64,000 nt of DNA from Opitutaceae bacterium (GTDB lineage Bacteria > Verrucomicrobiota > Verrucomicrobiia > Opitutales > Opitutaceae): contig JADJTK010000005.1 of NCBI GenBank assembly GCA_016711225.1, positions 59,964 to 123,963 of the forward strand, given 5' to 3'. This document shows, one piece after another, positions 9,601-19,072 of this stretch (the first letter of the stretch is position 1; every line of letters starts with the position of its first letter). The notes under the pieces were generated by a model. It was given only the letters and a program-made list of their open reading frames with translations, was not told the origin of the DNA and did no database searches. The translations under genes and the position numbers were made by a program.

Positions 9601-12600
9601 CCCTTGATGGCGAGGTCGAGCCGCGTCTCCTGTTCGCGCAGCGTCTCCTCCGCCGCCTTCAGGGCGCTGATGTCGACGAAAGTCTCGAGCAGTTTCTCGC
9701 TCCCGCCAATTCGCACCCGCCGCACCGACTTCAGGATGGGCACCGTACCGCCCACGGCACGGTTCATGAGGCGTTCCGAGCTCTCGGTCTCGAGGCCCTT
9801 GTCGGTGATGGGGCATTGGCCAACCTCCGCCGGGCACAGAAAACGGTGACACAACTGGCCCTCAATCTCACCGGCGGCCAGGCCGAAGAGACGCGCCGCA
9901 TAGGGATTCACCGAATCTATTACATGGGTACTCGGGTCGATCACGACAATGCCCGCCTCGGTGCCCGCCATGATCGACCGCAGGATCTCTTCGTTCTCAA
10001 CCACGGCGCGGTTGGCCAGCTTGCGCTCGGTGATGTCCTGATTCGCGCCGAAAAGCTTAACCGTACGGCCGGCGGTGTCCTTAATGATACCATAGCGCAC
10101 ACTGATGAACCGTTCGGATCCATCGGGTGTTCTGATACGGTGCTCCAATTGCCGAACAAAACCCCGGTCAGTGGCCACTACCGCCCGCGCCACCTCCGCG
10201 GCTACCACCGCGGCCTCCTCCGGAGGGAGAAACCGCCGGGCGTAGCTCTCGGCCGACATCAATCGGCCGCCTTCCCGTTCGACGGTAGTGCCGTAGAGCG
10301 CAAAGAACTGGTCATCGAAAGTGAAGATCCTCGTGGCGACGTCCAACTCCCAATGAGCCAGCATCGCCAATTCCATCGCCAGCTTCCGTTTGTCCTCGCT
10401 CTCGTGCAGCTCAGTCGTGCGGGCCTCGACCTTCGATTCCAGAGTGCGACGGTAATGCGACTGGAATGCCACCAACACGGTCAACACCGTCGTCAGGACC
10501 AGCGACATCAGGCCTACCGCGATGCCTGCCCAGGGCGGATTGTTCGCCAGAAACGCCGCCCCAGGCTCGGTGACGATGGCCCAGGCCCGCCCGAAGACAA
10601 ATAGGGGATGCGGCTGCCTCGTCCCCGCGCTACTGAGGAAACTCGGTGGGGGCGGTTCGTGTTCCAGTGTTGCGTTCGGGAAGCGGGCCACCTGCTTCGC
10701 CGGGCCTGCAGAGGAAAGATCCCACAAGGTGACCACCGTCTGCTCGGACCTCTCGTTGCCTGCGTCCAGTACGAGCTCGATTTCCCGCTGTAGGCCCAGC
10801 ACCCCCAGAGCGAAGCCCCGCAGCAGTTTCCCTTCGGCTCCATAAACCGGTTGCAGGACTAGGATGGCTTCCCGTGCCTGTGGCTCCTGCACCAGCAAAA
10901 GCGGATCGGTGGCGGTGGGCAGTCTTGAGTCGAGGCAGCTTTCGATCGCCGCCCGCCGGACCGATTCACTCCCGAGATCGAACCCCACTGCGGCGGCGTT
11001 GCCGGCCAACGGAGTCACCCTTGCCACCGGATAATAGATCGGACGCCGCTGTGCCGGCTGACGTCGGCCGGCGGAATCACGCTCAAAGATGAAGAAGTCC
11101 GTATTCCCGCCTGCGCGAGCCTGTAGCTCAAAAGCTTCCTTCTCAGCGGCCGGCACCGCCGGAACCCACTCCCACGCCCGGACTCCGCTGGTGCGTGCCA
11201 TCGGGCCTGCAAAGGCCTCGAACTCCTGCAACGTCACCTCCGCACTGCCTGCGTAGAACCGGGCCAGCGCCGCAAGATTGTCCCGTTTATCCCGGAACGC
11301 CTCCCCCACCGCCCCCGCCCGCACATCGACATAACGAAGAAACTCCAGCCGACTCGCCCGCCGCTCGATCTGGTGGGCACCAAAGGCGAGCACCACGCTC
11401 GCCGCCAAGCCGAACACGGCGGTGGACACCGAATCGCCATATTTCAACCACCGCGAACGCCCCGGCCCCCTTCGCCGATCCACTACGGACAATCCACCGA
11501 TCAGGATCAGCACCAGCACAGCCGTCGGGACGATGGCCCCAAGACGGGCCACGCGCACCTGCCGGGTCCACTGTTCCGCCGGACAGTCGACCGCCACCAC
11601 CATCAACACTTCGCCACTGCTGGTCCACCACCGGGGCGAAGCCGGAAACAAACGTCCCGTACTCGTCCGTGTATGGCCCCACGACCACAGAACGGACCTG
11701 CGCAAACACCGCGCGGATCTCCTGCCGGGGCTGCTCATACACCGTGCCCGGAGCGGAGGCCAACGGGTCACCAACCGCGAGATTCTCGGGGCCGAACACG
11801 AACTGCCCCTCGCGCAACGCCACGCTGTAGATACTGCGTAGCCCCGCAAATCGGGCATACTCGGCCATCTGACGGCACAGCCGCTTATATTCCGGGCGCC
11901 CACGATCCTCGGCCGTGAACAAGAGCGCCCGCGCCCGTTCCGGACTGATTGTCTGGGCCACCCCGACTACTTGATGGAGGATATTGTCTCGCAGGTCCTC
12001 GTCGGCGGCGCGCCCCCGCCACTCCGCACCAAACCACCCTAGGCCCACCAACCACGCCAGCACCAGCGGCAGGAGCCAGCCCACTAGACGGCTTTCTCGT
12101 TCCTCCGGTGCGAGCACCGCGCGCCGATGCACCCAACAACCGATCGCACAGGCTGCGGAAGCCCCGGCACGGATCACGTGGGCCAGCGTCGTCCAAGGCG
12201 TCGCCGCCGCACCAGCCGCGCCCCCGCACGCCGAGAGAATCAACACACCGGTCGCCAAAGCAAAAATCACGATACCGACCGCCGCGGTGCACACCCCGCC
12301 ACGGCCCACCGCCGAGCCCGAGGGTTGACGCCACAGCACCGCCGCAGTCAATACGGCCCCTGGAAATCCCACGGCCAAGCGCAAACCGGCATCGAGTCCG
12401 GGCGGTCCCGCTAAAGCCCCCCCGGCAGCGATGGCGATCAGCGGCACCAGAATCCAAGGGCCCACCATTCTCCGCCCGCCCGCCGCGCCACTGCGGCGCC
12501 CGAATTCGAAGAGCCCGCACAGGGCGACCAGCAACGCCGCGGTCCGCATCCATTCGAATACCACAGATCCGGGCAATCCCGGCGCGACCATTTTCCCCCA

Positions 12601-12753
12601 CATGAAGAACGCCGCGCTCGCCCCGAAAACCGTCAGGCACGACCAGCACAGCCCGTCCTGCCTCCGTTGGCGGGCCAGTTGCAGACAGGCGCCCGCCAGC
12701 AACAGCGCCGCGAGCCCCTCGCAGAAGTACAAGACATCGAGTGTGGGTGTCAT
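6618..12753 (-). CDS. giant hybrid histidine kinase (membrane sensor, CHASE, PAS, GAF, HisKA, two REC, HPt), frame interrupted near 11612-11636
   Basis: Repaired, this is about 2044 residues. In order: an N-terminal block of about seven or eight membrane helices (LYFCEGLAALLLAGACLQL onward), an extracytoplasmic sensor with RSIYSVALREGQFVFGPENL, a helix, a CHASE domain (about 485-685), a helix, several PAS/PAC domains (about 780-1150), a GAF domain (about 1185-1335), HisKA with NMSHEIRTPMNG near 1392, HATPase with NLVENAIKF and GGTGLGLAIS, REC1 (CLVVDDNAAS), REC2 (ILLAEDNTTNQ, phospho-Asp in VFMDVQMPG) and an HPt domain (LAHGMKGAAANLG). All phosphorelay modules are on one chain. The frame change lies between FAPVVDQQ and SGEVLMVVAVD in the sensor. 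A response-regulator gene is divergent, 228 bases away. Confidence 0.85.
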
Positions 12754-12981
12754 CGACAAAGAGCCCCGGCCGCGCACGGACCAGGCGAGGCCGCAAGAAG
12801 CCCCATCGATATCGAACCATCGGCTGGGGCGGGCCCAGTTCCTCCGGGAAAATTCGGGGGCAACAGCTCAACTTCTGGCCTTCCGCGCCGATACTCGCAC
12901 CCGTCCACCATGCCTCGCGAGAGGCGGATTCCACCACCACCGCGCCGCCCCCACAACGCGTAGCCGCGGATCCGCAGCATC

Positions 12982-13403
12982 ATGAACACGCCAACTACCG
13001 CTCCTCCGCTCCTTCTCGACCGCCCCCGACGTCCACCCGGACCGCCCTTATCGTCGACGACGTCCCCAGCGTGCGCTTCTACCATTCGCACCTCTTGGCA
13101 CGCGCGGGATTCAAATGCACGGTGGCCACCAACGGCCACGAGGCGCTCGATTCGCTCAAGGCCCAACCCGTCGACCTCTTGGTCGTCGACATCGTCATGC
13201 CCGAGATGACCGGCGAGGAGCTCATCCGCAACCTGCGCGCGACCCCGACTCTGGCGCAATTGCCCGTCCTGGTCATCTCCTCCGAATCGATCGGCGACCG
13301 CATTCGCCGGGAACGTACCGGCACCTCCGGCCCGGTCGGTTTCGTGCGCAAACCGCTATTACCGGCGGCCATCCTCGCCGAGGTCGAGGACCTGCTGCGC
13401 TAG
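12982..13403 (+). CDS. single-domain response regulator (CheY-like), frame probably interrupted near 13023-13027
   Basis: A receiver domain: TALIVDDVPSVRFYHS (acidic pocket), VDLLVVDIVMPEMTGEEL (phospho-Asp), LPVLVISSES (switch Ser) and GFVRKPLLPAAILAE (conserved Lys). No output domain follows, so it probably works by protein contact or in a phosphorelay. The receiver frame has no good start codon; an ATG at 12982 gives MNTPTTAPPLLLDR in another frame, and one base lost or gained in the run of five C at 13023-13027 would join the two. It is divergent from the giant hybrid kinase, its likely partner. Confidence 0.75.
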
Positions 13404-13675
13404 GCGCTCGCCCGCAAGCAGCGTCCTCGTTGGCGGTCCTTGGCCGCTACGCGCTCCTGTCGCGCCGGCTCCGCCCGCTCGCTCCCTACGCTGCCCCGCA
13501 AAATGGACGCCACGCGCAACGACCTGCGGACTGCGTTGCGCGAGTGTCTTCGCCGCTCAGCGCCGCCAGTCGCGCGTGAAGGGTCCGGGTTTAGTTTTGC
13601 TTGTTCCTCCCGGGCCACCTACACGCTTGTGCTCAATTCCGGCCGGCCTGCAGCGCGACCTACCGGAGCCAACCC

Positions 13676-14805
13676 ATGGTCTCAGTCGCACCGAAGCAAC
13701 GGGTGTTCATCATCACCCACGAGTTCTTCCCCACCCGGGGAGGCATTGCTACGTTTACCGAGGAGATCGCCCGGGCCACCGCCAACCTAGGCTATCCAAC
13801 CGAAGTGTGGGCCCCTCACGCCCCGGGTGAGCCGGAGAAGGACTGGCCCTTCCCCATCCGCCGCCTCCCGCTCAAAGGCACCCACGACTGGAGCTGCCAA
13901 TTCCGCTTGGCCCGCCACATGGTTTCCGGCCGACGCCGGTTGCGCCGGGCCACGGTCTACCTGCCCGAGCCCGGCCCGATGCTGGCCATGATGGCCCTGC
14001 AGTTCTTCAAACCGCTGCGCCCTGGCCGCCTGCTGCTCACCTTCCACGGTTCCGAAATCCTACGCTTCGCCGAGCCCGGCCCCCGCCGCTGTCTGGCCCG
14101 CGCCCTCATCCGCCGCGCCGATCGCATCAGCACGCTCACGAACTACACCCACCGGCTGCTCTGTACTCACTTCCCCGAGGCGGCGGCAAAACCATCATCA
14201 CTCCCGGGGCGTTGAGGACCGACTTCGCCGACGTCCGGCCGCACCGCGCCGCACGCGGCGACAAGGTCATCATTCTCACCGTCGGGCGCCTGCACCCGCG
14301 CAAGGGCCAGATCTTCATCCTCGAGGCCCTCAAGGCCCTCCCGCCCCACCTGCGCGACCGCACCGAGTATTGGATGGTCGGTTCCGGGCGCCGCGAGGGC
14401 TACGAAAAGCTCCTGCGCAAAGCCTCCGAGCACAGCGGCGTCACCACGCGTTTCTTCGGCGACGTCGACGACGAACAACTCGCCGACCTCTACGACCAGG
14501 CCGACATCTTCGCCATGACCAGCATCAACCACGAGTCCAGCGTCGAGGGCTTCGGCTTGGTCTATCTCGAAGCCTCCGCCCATGGCCTGCCCGTGATCGC
14601 CCATGCCGTTGGCGGGGTGCCCGAAGCGGTGGTGGACGGCGTCACCGGTTTGCTCGTCCCCCCAGTCAATCTCCCTGCCCTCACCTCCGCCTTCCAGCGG
14701 CTGATCACCAATCCCGAACTGCGCAACGAACTCGGCGACAACGGCCGCGAATGGGCCCGGCGCAACTGCTGGCAGCGCTCCGCCAACGTGCTCTTTAGCC
14801 ACTGA
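13676..14805 (+). CDS. GT4-family glycosyltransferase, frame interrupted near 14188-14191
   Basis: A glycosyltransferase of about 376 residues after repair. The N-terminal half starts VFIITHEFFPTRGGIATFTE, the standard GT-B acceptor-side opening of family 4 enzymes. The C-terminal half has VIILTVGRLHPRKGQ and the E-x7-E donor motif in SVEGFGLVYLEASAHGLPVI, followed by AVGGVPEAVVDG. The two halves lie in different frames; the break is in a run of four A, where EAAAK joins TIITPGALRTDF. Such enzymes transfer a sugar from a nucleotide donor during surface polysaccharide or glycolipid assembly. The acceptor cannot be predicted; no other polysaccharide genes are next to it. Confidence 0.82.
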
Positions 14806-14961
14806 CGCTCAGTCTTGGGCGCTGTGCGCCGGCCCAGCGGTGCCGCACCTCGCAAAGCCACGGCAAACGGAGCCACGAGACGCCTGGGGGGAAACCACGC
14901 CTCCCTCCCTCTCCCACCTCCGCACTTGGCCCGGGCGCATTTCTCCCCCAAGAGTCCCCTC

Positions 14962-15375
14962 ATGATTGAAGGCCGAACCGAGCTGCGTGTCCGCTACGCG
15001 GAAACCGACATGATGGGCATCGTCTACCACGCGCACTATCTCGCGTGGTTCGAGGTCGGCCGCACCGAGCTTCTGCGGCAGTACGGTCTGCCATACCGGG
15101 AGCTCGAGGACGCCGGCTACCGATTGCCGGTCATCGAGGTGCAGGCCCGCTACCTGCGCCCGGCCCAATACGACGATGTGGTCACCATCGTTTCCCGGAT
15201 GGAGGAGCTCCCCTCCGTGCGTGTTCGCCTCGACTACGAGGTGTACGCCCGTGGCGAGAAGCTGGTCACCGGCCACACCCTCCACGCCTTCATCAACCGT
15301 CAGGGTGAACCCGTCCGCCCGCCCGCCGTCTTCGTCGATCAGATGCGCCGGCTCTTCGCTCCGCCGGCGAGCTGA
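14962..15375 (+). CDS. acyl-CoA thioesterase, YbgC/4HBT family
   Basis: A 137-residue hot-dog-fold thioesterase. The catalytic region reads RVRYAETDMMGIVYHAHYLAWFE, where the Asp in ETDMMGIV and the Tyr-His pair are family hallmarks (YbgC of the Tol-Pal region has the same signature). It would hydrolyse short or medium acyl-CoA. Length and architecture are standard. I start at the ATG at 14962, where homology begins; the frame is open upstream but the extra residues are low-complexity. It is 156 bases after the glycosyltransferase gene. Confidence 0.88.
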   Translation: MIEGRTELRVRYAETDMMGIVYHAHYLAWFEVGRTELLRQYGLPYRELEDAGYRLPVIEVQARYLRPAQYDDVVTIVSRMEELPSVRVRLDYEVYARGEKLVTGHTLHAFINRQGEPVRPPAVFVDQMRRLFAPPAS

Positions 15376-15539
15376 GCGCGCGCCGGGGCGGCGATGGCGC
15401 AAGGCACGGGGCTCCGGCCCCGTCTGCTTCATCCCGGCCACCCTGCATTCCCCCGACCGCCAATCACCCATCCCTCTCCGTCCCCAGCCCACTCCGCCGT
15501 TGCCCCTAGGCCCAACCGGCGCACCCTCAAGCCTCCATC

Positions 15540-16187
15540 GTGAACGACCTCCGCTCTGCCCGCTTCTACGCCATACTCGACACCGGTTACGTTCCGCCCG
15601 GGCGCTGGGCCGCAGTCTGCCGCGCCCTCCTGCTCGGCGGAGCCGACCTCGTCCAACTCCGTGCCAAGCGTGAGACTTCAGCGGAGCGCCGGGCCCTGCT
15701 CGAGGTTATCCTGCCGCTCTTCGTCCCCGGAACAGTCGTCGCCGTGCCGCCGCCACTCATCGTCAACGACGACCTCGAACTCGCCCTATCTTATCCGGCT
15801 ATCGGACTCCACGTCGGCCAAGACGACCTCGCCCCGCTCCTCGCACGCGAACGCCTCGGCACCGGCCGGCTGCTCGGCCTCTCCACCCACTCCCCGGCTC
15901 AGGCAAGCGCCGCCCAGGCGTTGCCCACCGGCACGCTCGACTACTTCGCTGTCGGCCCCGTCTTCGCTACGCCCACCAAACCCGACTACACCCCGGTGGG
16001 CCTCGACCTCGTCCGCCAAGTCGCCGATACCCGACCGGCCCTGCCATGGTTCTGCATTGGCGGCATCAAGCGCACCACGCTGTCCAGCGTGCTCGCGGCC
16101 GGTGGTTCCCGCGTAGTCGTCGTCTCGGAGGTGCTCTGCGCCGCGGATCCCGCCGCGGTCATCCGCGAGTACCACGCCGCGCTCTGA
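15540..16187 (+). CDS. thiE: thiamine phosphate synthase
   Basis: A 215-residue TIM-barrel enzyme that condenses hydroxymethylpyrimidine diphosphate with thiazole phosphate to make thiamine phosphate. Visible motifs: GADLVQLRAKRET (pyrimidine diphosphate binding), LIVNDDLELAL, GLHVGQDD, LLGLSTHS, YFAVGPVFATPTKPDY and WFCIGGIKRTTL. The start is GTG at 15540. No other thi gene and no recognisable TPP riboswitch lie next to it. The sequence is somewhat divergent from E. coli ThiE, so a TenI-like role is a weaker alternative; the QLRAK and VGPVF motifs favour the synthase. Confidence 0.85.
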   Translation: MNDLRSARFYAILDTGYVPPGRWAAVCRALLLGGADLVQLRAKRETSAERRALLEVILPLFVPGTVVAVPPPLIVNDDLELALSYPAIGLHVGQDDLAPLLARERLGTGRLLGLSTHSPAQASAAQALPTGTLDYFAVGPVFATPTKPDYTPVGLDLVRQVADTRPALPWFCIGGIKRTTLSSVLAAGGSRVVVVSEVLCAADPAAVIREYHAAL

Positions 16188-16450
16188 GTCGAAGCGGCTC
16201 GCCGGTGGCCGGGCAGAACCGAAGCCTAGCGTCTCCCCGGCGAGGGGGCGGACTTGCCGCCCGCCGTTGCGTAGTGCCACTCCCGACTCACAGCGGCGCC
16301 TCGCCGGCGGGGCCTCTCCCACCCATCCGGGGCGCAGCGCCCGATGGTCGGGCTTGGCATTGCGCCTCCACGCCCTAGCGTTCCCGCACCCTGTTTCCGG
16401 TTCGCCCCTCCGCTCCGCCCCAGCCGTCTCCTTTTGCCGTACCCATTCCG

Positions 16451-18190
16451 ATGTCACTCCTCCTGTTTCTCGCCAGCTCCGGAATCGTCCTCGCCCTCGC
16501 CTATCGCTGGATGGGCCGCTACCTCGCCCGCTATTTCCAGCTCGATGCCACCGCGGCGGTACCGTCGCATACCCATCGCGACGGGCTCGATTTCGAACCG
16601 GCCAAGGCTTCCTACCTGCTCCCACAGCACTTCTCGGCCATCGCCGCCGCCGGTCCCATCGTTGGCCCCATCCTCGCCGCCACTCTCTTTGGCTGGGTGC
16701 CCGCATGGATCTGGCTCATCGTCGGAGCCATCCTCATCGGTGGTGTCCATGATTTGGCCACTCTGGTGGCCTCCGTGCGCCACGACGGCCGGTCCATCGC
16801 CGAGGTGGTGCGCCGCTACATGAACCGCCGCAGCTACCTGCTCTTCCTCGCCTTCATCTGGGTGTCGCTGGTCTACGTCATCATCGCCTTCGCCGATGTT
16901 ACCGCCGGCACCTTCGTCCAAAAGGCCACGGCGGCCGGCACCGACGCGCCTGGGCCCGCCGTGGCCACTTCCTCCATCCTCTACTTGCTGCTCTCGATCG
17001 CGATGGGGCTGACCGTGCGCTACACGAGACTCGGCGAAGGCTTCGCCAAGCTCATCTTCCTCCCGCTCGTGGTCGGCGCCATCCTGCTTGGGCCGAGCCT
17101 GCCGTTTGATCTCGGCTCCCTCACCGGAGCTGCGCGCCCCCAGATGGTCTGGGATCTGGTCCTGCTCGGGTACTGCTTTTTCGCCGCACTCGCACCCGTC
17201 TGGCTGCTGCTGCAACCGCGCGGCGCTCTGGGCGGGTATTTTCTCTATGTGATCATGATCGTGGGCGTGCTTGGTATCGCGATCGGCTCCGTCAACGGCA
17301 CCCTGGCCATCCAAGCGCCCGCCTTCGGCGCCGGTCATCTCTTCACCTTCAACGGCACCACCCCGCCTTTGCTGCCGGTGCTCTTCATCACTATCGCCTG
17401 CGGCGCCTGCTCCGGCTTCCACTCCATCGTGGCCAGCGGCACCACCTCCAAACAGCTCGACAGCGAGACCGACGCCCGCCCCGTCGCCTACGGCGGCATG
17501 CTCCTCGAATCGTTCTTCGCCTGCATCAGCCTCGCCACCGTAATGATCCTGGCCAAGCCCACCGGCCGCCCCGACCTGACCTACGCCGACGGTATCGCAG
17601 TTTTCATGAACCAGGCCTCCTTCGGCGCCATCCCCGTAGGCATCGCCCGCCAGTTCGGCCTGCTCTGCTTCGCCACCTTTGTCTTCGACACTCTGGATGC
17701 CTGCACCCGTCTCGCCCGCTACGTGCTGCTGGAGTTCACCGGATGGAAATCCCGCCTCAGCCTCTACGGGGCCACCCTGTTCAGCGTCGGCGTCCCAGCG
17801 CTGGTGCTCACGCTTCCGCCGGCGGTGGTCAACGGCGTCGAGGTTCCCCTCTGGCGGGTGTTCTGGAATCTCTTTGGCAGCTCCAACCAGCTCCTCGCCG
17901 CCCTGGCGCTGCTGGCCGTCACCGTCTGGCTGGCCCGGCGCGGCCGCACCCCCTGGCTCACCCTCGGGCCGACGATCCTCATGCTTGTGATGACAACCTG
18001 GAGCCTCTCGCTCACCTTGCTCCAGCATCTGGGCCGACTGCGTACCCACCAGGCAGTTCCCGTCCAGCATCTGGAGGGGGGCGTGGCCCTGGTCCTGGTC
18101 GTGATGTCACTCTGGCTCGTGGTCGAGGCCCTCCTGCTCGCCCGCAACCCCGCCCCAAAGCCGCCCGAGCCGATGCCCCTGCCCGCCTAA
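16451..18190 (+). CDS. cstA: carbon starvation protein CstA family transporter
   Basis: A 579-residue inner-membrane protein with about fifteen hydrophobic segments. The N-terminal third has the CstA signature: PQHFSAIAAAGPIVGPILAA, GVHDLATLVASVRHDGRSIAE, then a YVIIAFADVTAGTF helix. CstA proteins import peptides or pyruvate during carbon limitation. It is shorter than the roughly 700-residue E. coli protein, as is usual for the short branch of the family. The C-terminal FGSSNQLLAALALLAV motif is also typical. A 263-base gap with GC-rich inverted repeats separates it from thiE. Confidence 0.9.
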   Translation: MSLLLFLASSGIVLALAYRWMGRYLARYFQLDATAAVPSHTHRDGLDFEPAKASYLLPQHFSAIAAAGPIVGPILAATLFGWVPAWIWLIVGAILIGGVHDLATLVASVRHDGRSIAEVVRRYMNRRSYLLFLAFIWVSLVYVIIAFADVTAGTFVQKATAAGTDAPGPAVATSSILYLLLSIAMGLTVRYTRLGEGFAKLIFLPLVVGAILLGPSLPFDLGSLTGAARPQMVWDLVLLGYCFFAALAPVWLLLQPRGALGGYFLYVIMIVGVLGIAIGSVNGTLAIQAPAFGAGHLFTFNGTTPPLLPVLFITIACGACSGFHSIVASGTTSKQLDSETDARPVAYGGMLLESFFACISLATVMILAKPTGRPDLTYADGIAVFMNQASFGAIPVGIARQFGLLCFATFVFDTLDACTRLARYVLLEFTGWKSRLSLYGATLFSVGVPALVLTLPPAVVNGVEVPLWRVFWNLFGSSNQLLAALALLAVTVWLARRGRTPWLTLGPTILMLVMTTWSLSLTLLQHLGRLRTHQAVPVQHLEGGVALVLVVMSLWLVVEALLLARNPAPKPPEPMPLPA

Positions 18191-18308
18191 ACCGCTCCGG
18201 CCACACCGGTTGGTTGCACCGGCCGTTCGCGCCGCAGCCCACTTCCGCCATAATTGCGCACCCGCTCGCCCGCCTCCGCCGCCCCGTTGCCGTCCAGCCC
18301 ATCCCGCC

Positions 18309-18992
18309 ATGCCCGCCGTCGGAAAGTCATCCCCAAAATCCCACGACATCAGCCCGCTCGGGGTGACGCTGTTCACCATCGCGCTGCTCGCCTTCCTTAC
18401 CGCCGGCATGAGCAGTGCCTCTTGGATGAAGCGGCTCGACCAACCCCCGGTCGGCACCTACCGCTTTGCCTCCGGCGAGGAATGTTCGCTATTTCTGAAA
18501 CTGGCGCAGAAATCGATCAAGGGTCTCCATCACACCAACGCCGTCCGCGGCCACATCGATCTTCCCGGCGAAGCCGCACCGCGGCCCCTTCTGGTGCGCG
18601 ACTCCACCAGCACCGATTGGGAGGAGAAGATCAAGATCCCGCAGTTCCTCTCCGCTGCACCCAGCGTGGCGAACATCGAGTCCCACGTCGTCCTGCTGCT
18701 CGAAACCCGCATGCCCAACGACCCGGCCCTGATCGGCCGCACGGTGCCGGTGACCTTCGATCTCGATATGACGATTCCGCGCGTCAACCCGCAGAACCTC
18801 AAAACGGGCCTCCTGGAAGCGATTCGCGACTCGTGGACAGTCCAGGTGCAGATCATGCCGCCCGGATACACCCGGATCTACCAAAGAGTCTGCCACATCT
18901 CGTTGGCCGTGGCCGGGATCGCGCTCGTGCTCGGGTTCCTGCGGATTCTTCTCCACAAGAAGCCGGCCCGCGTGATCGCCACTGCCTCGTAG
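18309..18992 (+). CDS. membrane-anchored protein of unknown function
   Basis: A 227-residue protein that I do not recognise. It has a hydrophobic segment near the N terminus (LFTIALLAFLTAGM) and another near the C terminus (ISLAVAGIALVLGFLRILL) followed by a basic tail, with about 150 polar residues between them, probably periplasmic. That middle part contains RPLLVRDSTSTDWEEKI and VPVTFDLDMTIPRVN. It is 118 bases after cstA in the same direction; nothing links it to CstA beyond position. Confidence 0.6.
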   Translation: MPAVGKSSPKSHDISPLGVTLFTIALLAFLTAGMSSASWMKRLDQPPVGTYRFASGEECSLFLKLAQKSIKGLHHTNAVRGHIDLPGEAAPRPLLVRDSTSTDWEEKIKIPQFLSAAPSVANIESHVVLLLETRMPNDPALIGRTVPVTFDLDMTIPRVNPQNLKTGLLEAIRDSWTVQVQIMPPGYTRIYQRVCHISLAVAGIALVLGFLRILLHKKPARVIATAS

Positions 18993-19072
18993 GTCCAACG
19001 CCCCGCCTCACGTGGGGGAGTCCGCGGGCAATGCTCGCCCGATACACGTCGCGAATGGTCGGCTGCCCGGGC

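Noticed and set aside
15376..15539. TPP riboswitch ahead of thiE
   Set aside because: I looked for the conserved CUGAGA and ACCUGAU-type boxes and did not find them in the 164-base gap.
16454..18070. 538-residue open frame antisense to cstA, and similar long antisense frames (for example opposite tex at 42449-44578 and opposite lnt and ptsI)
   Set aside because: They mirror the codon pattern of well-identified genes on the other strand, have low-complexity His/Gly/Glu-rich translations and no recognisable motif. Long antisense frames are expected at this GC content.
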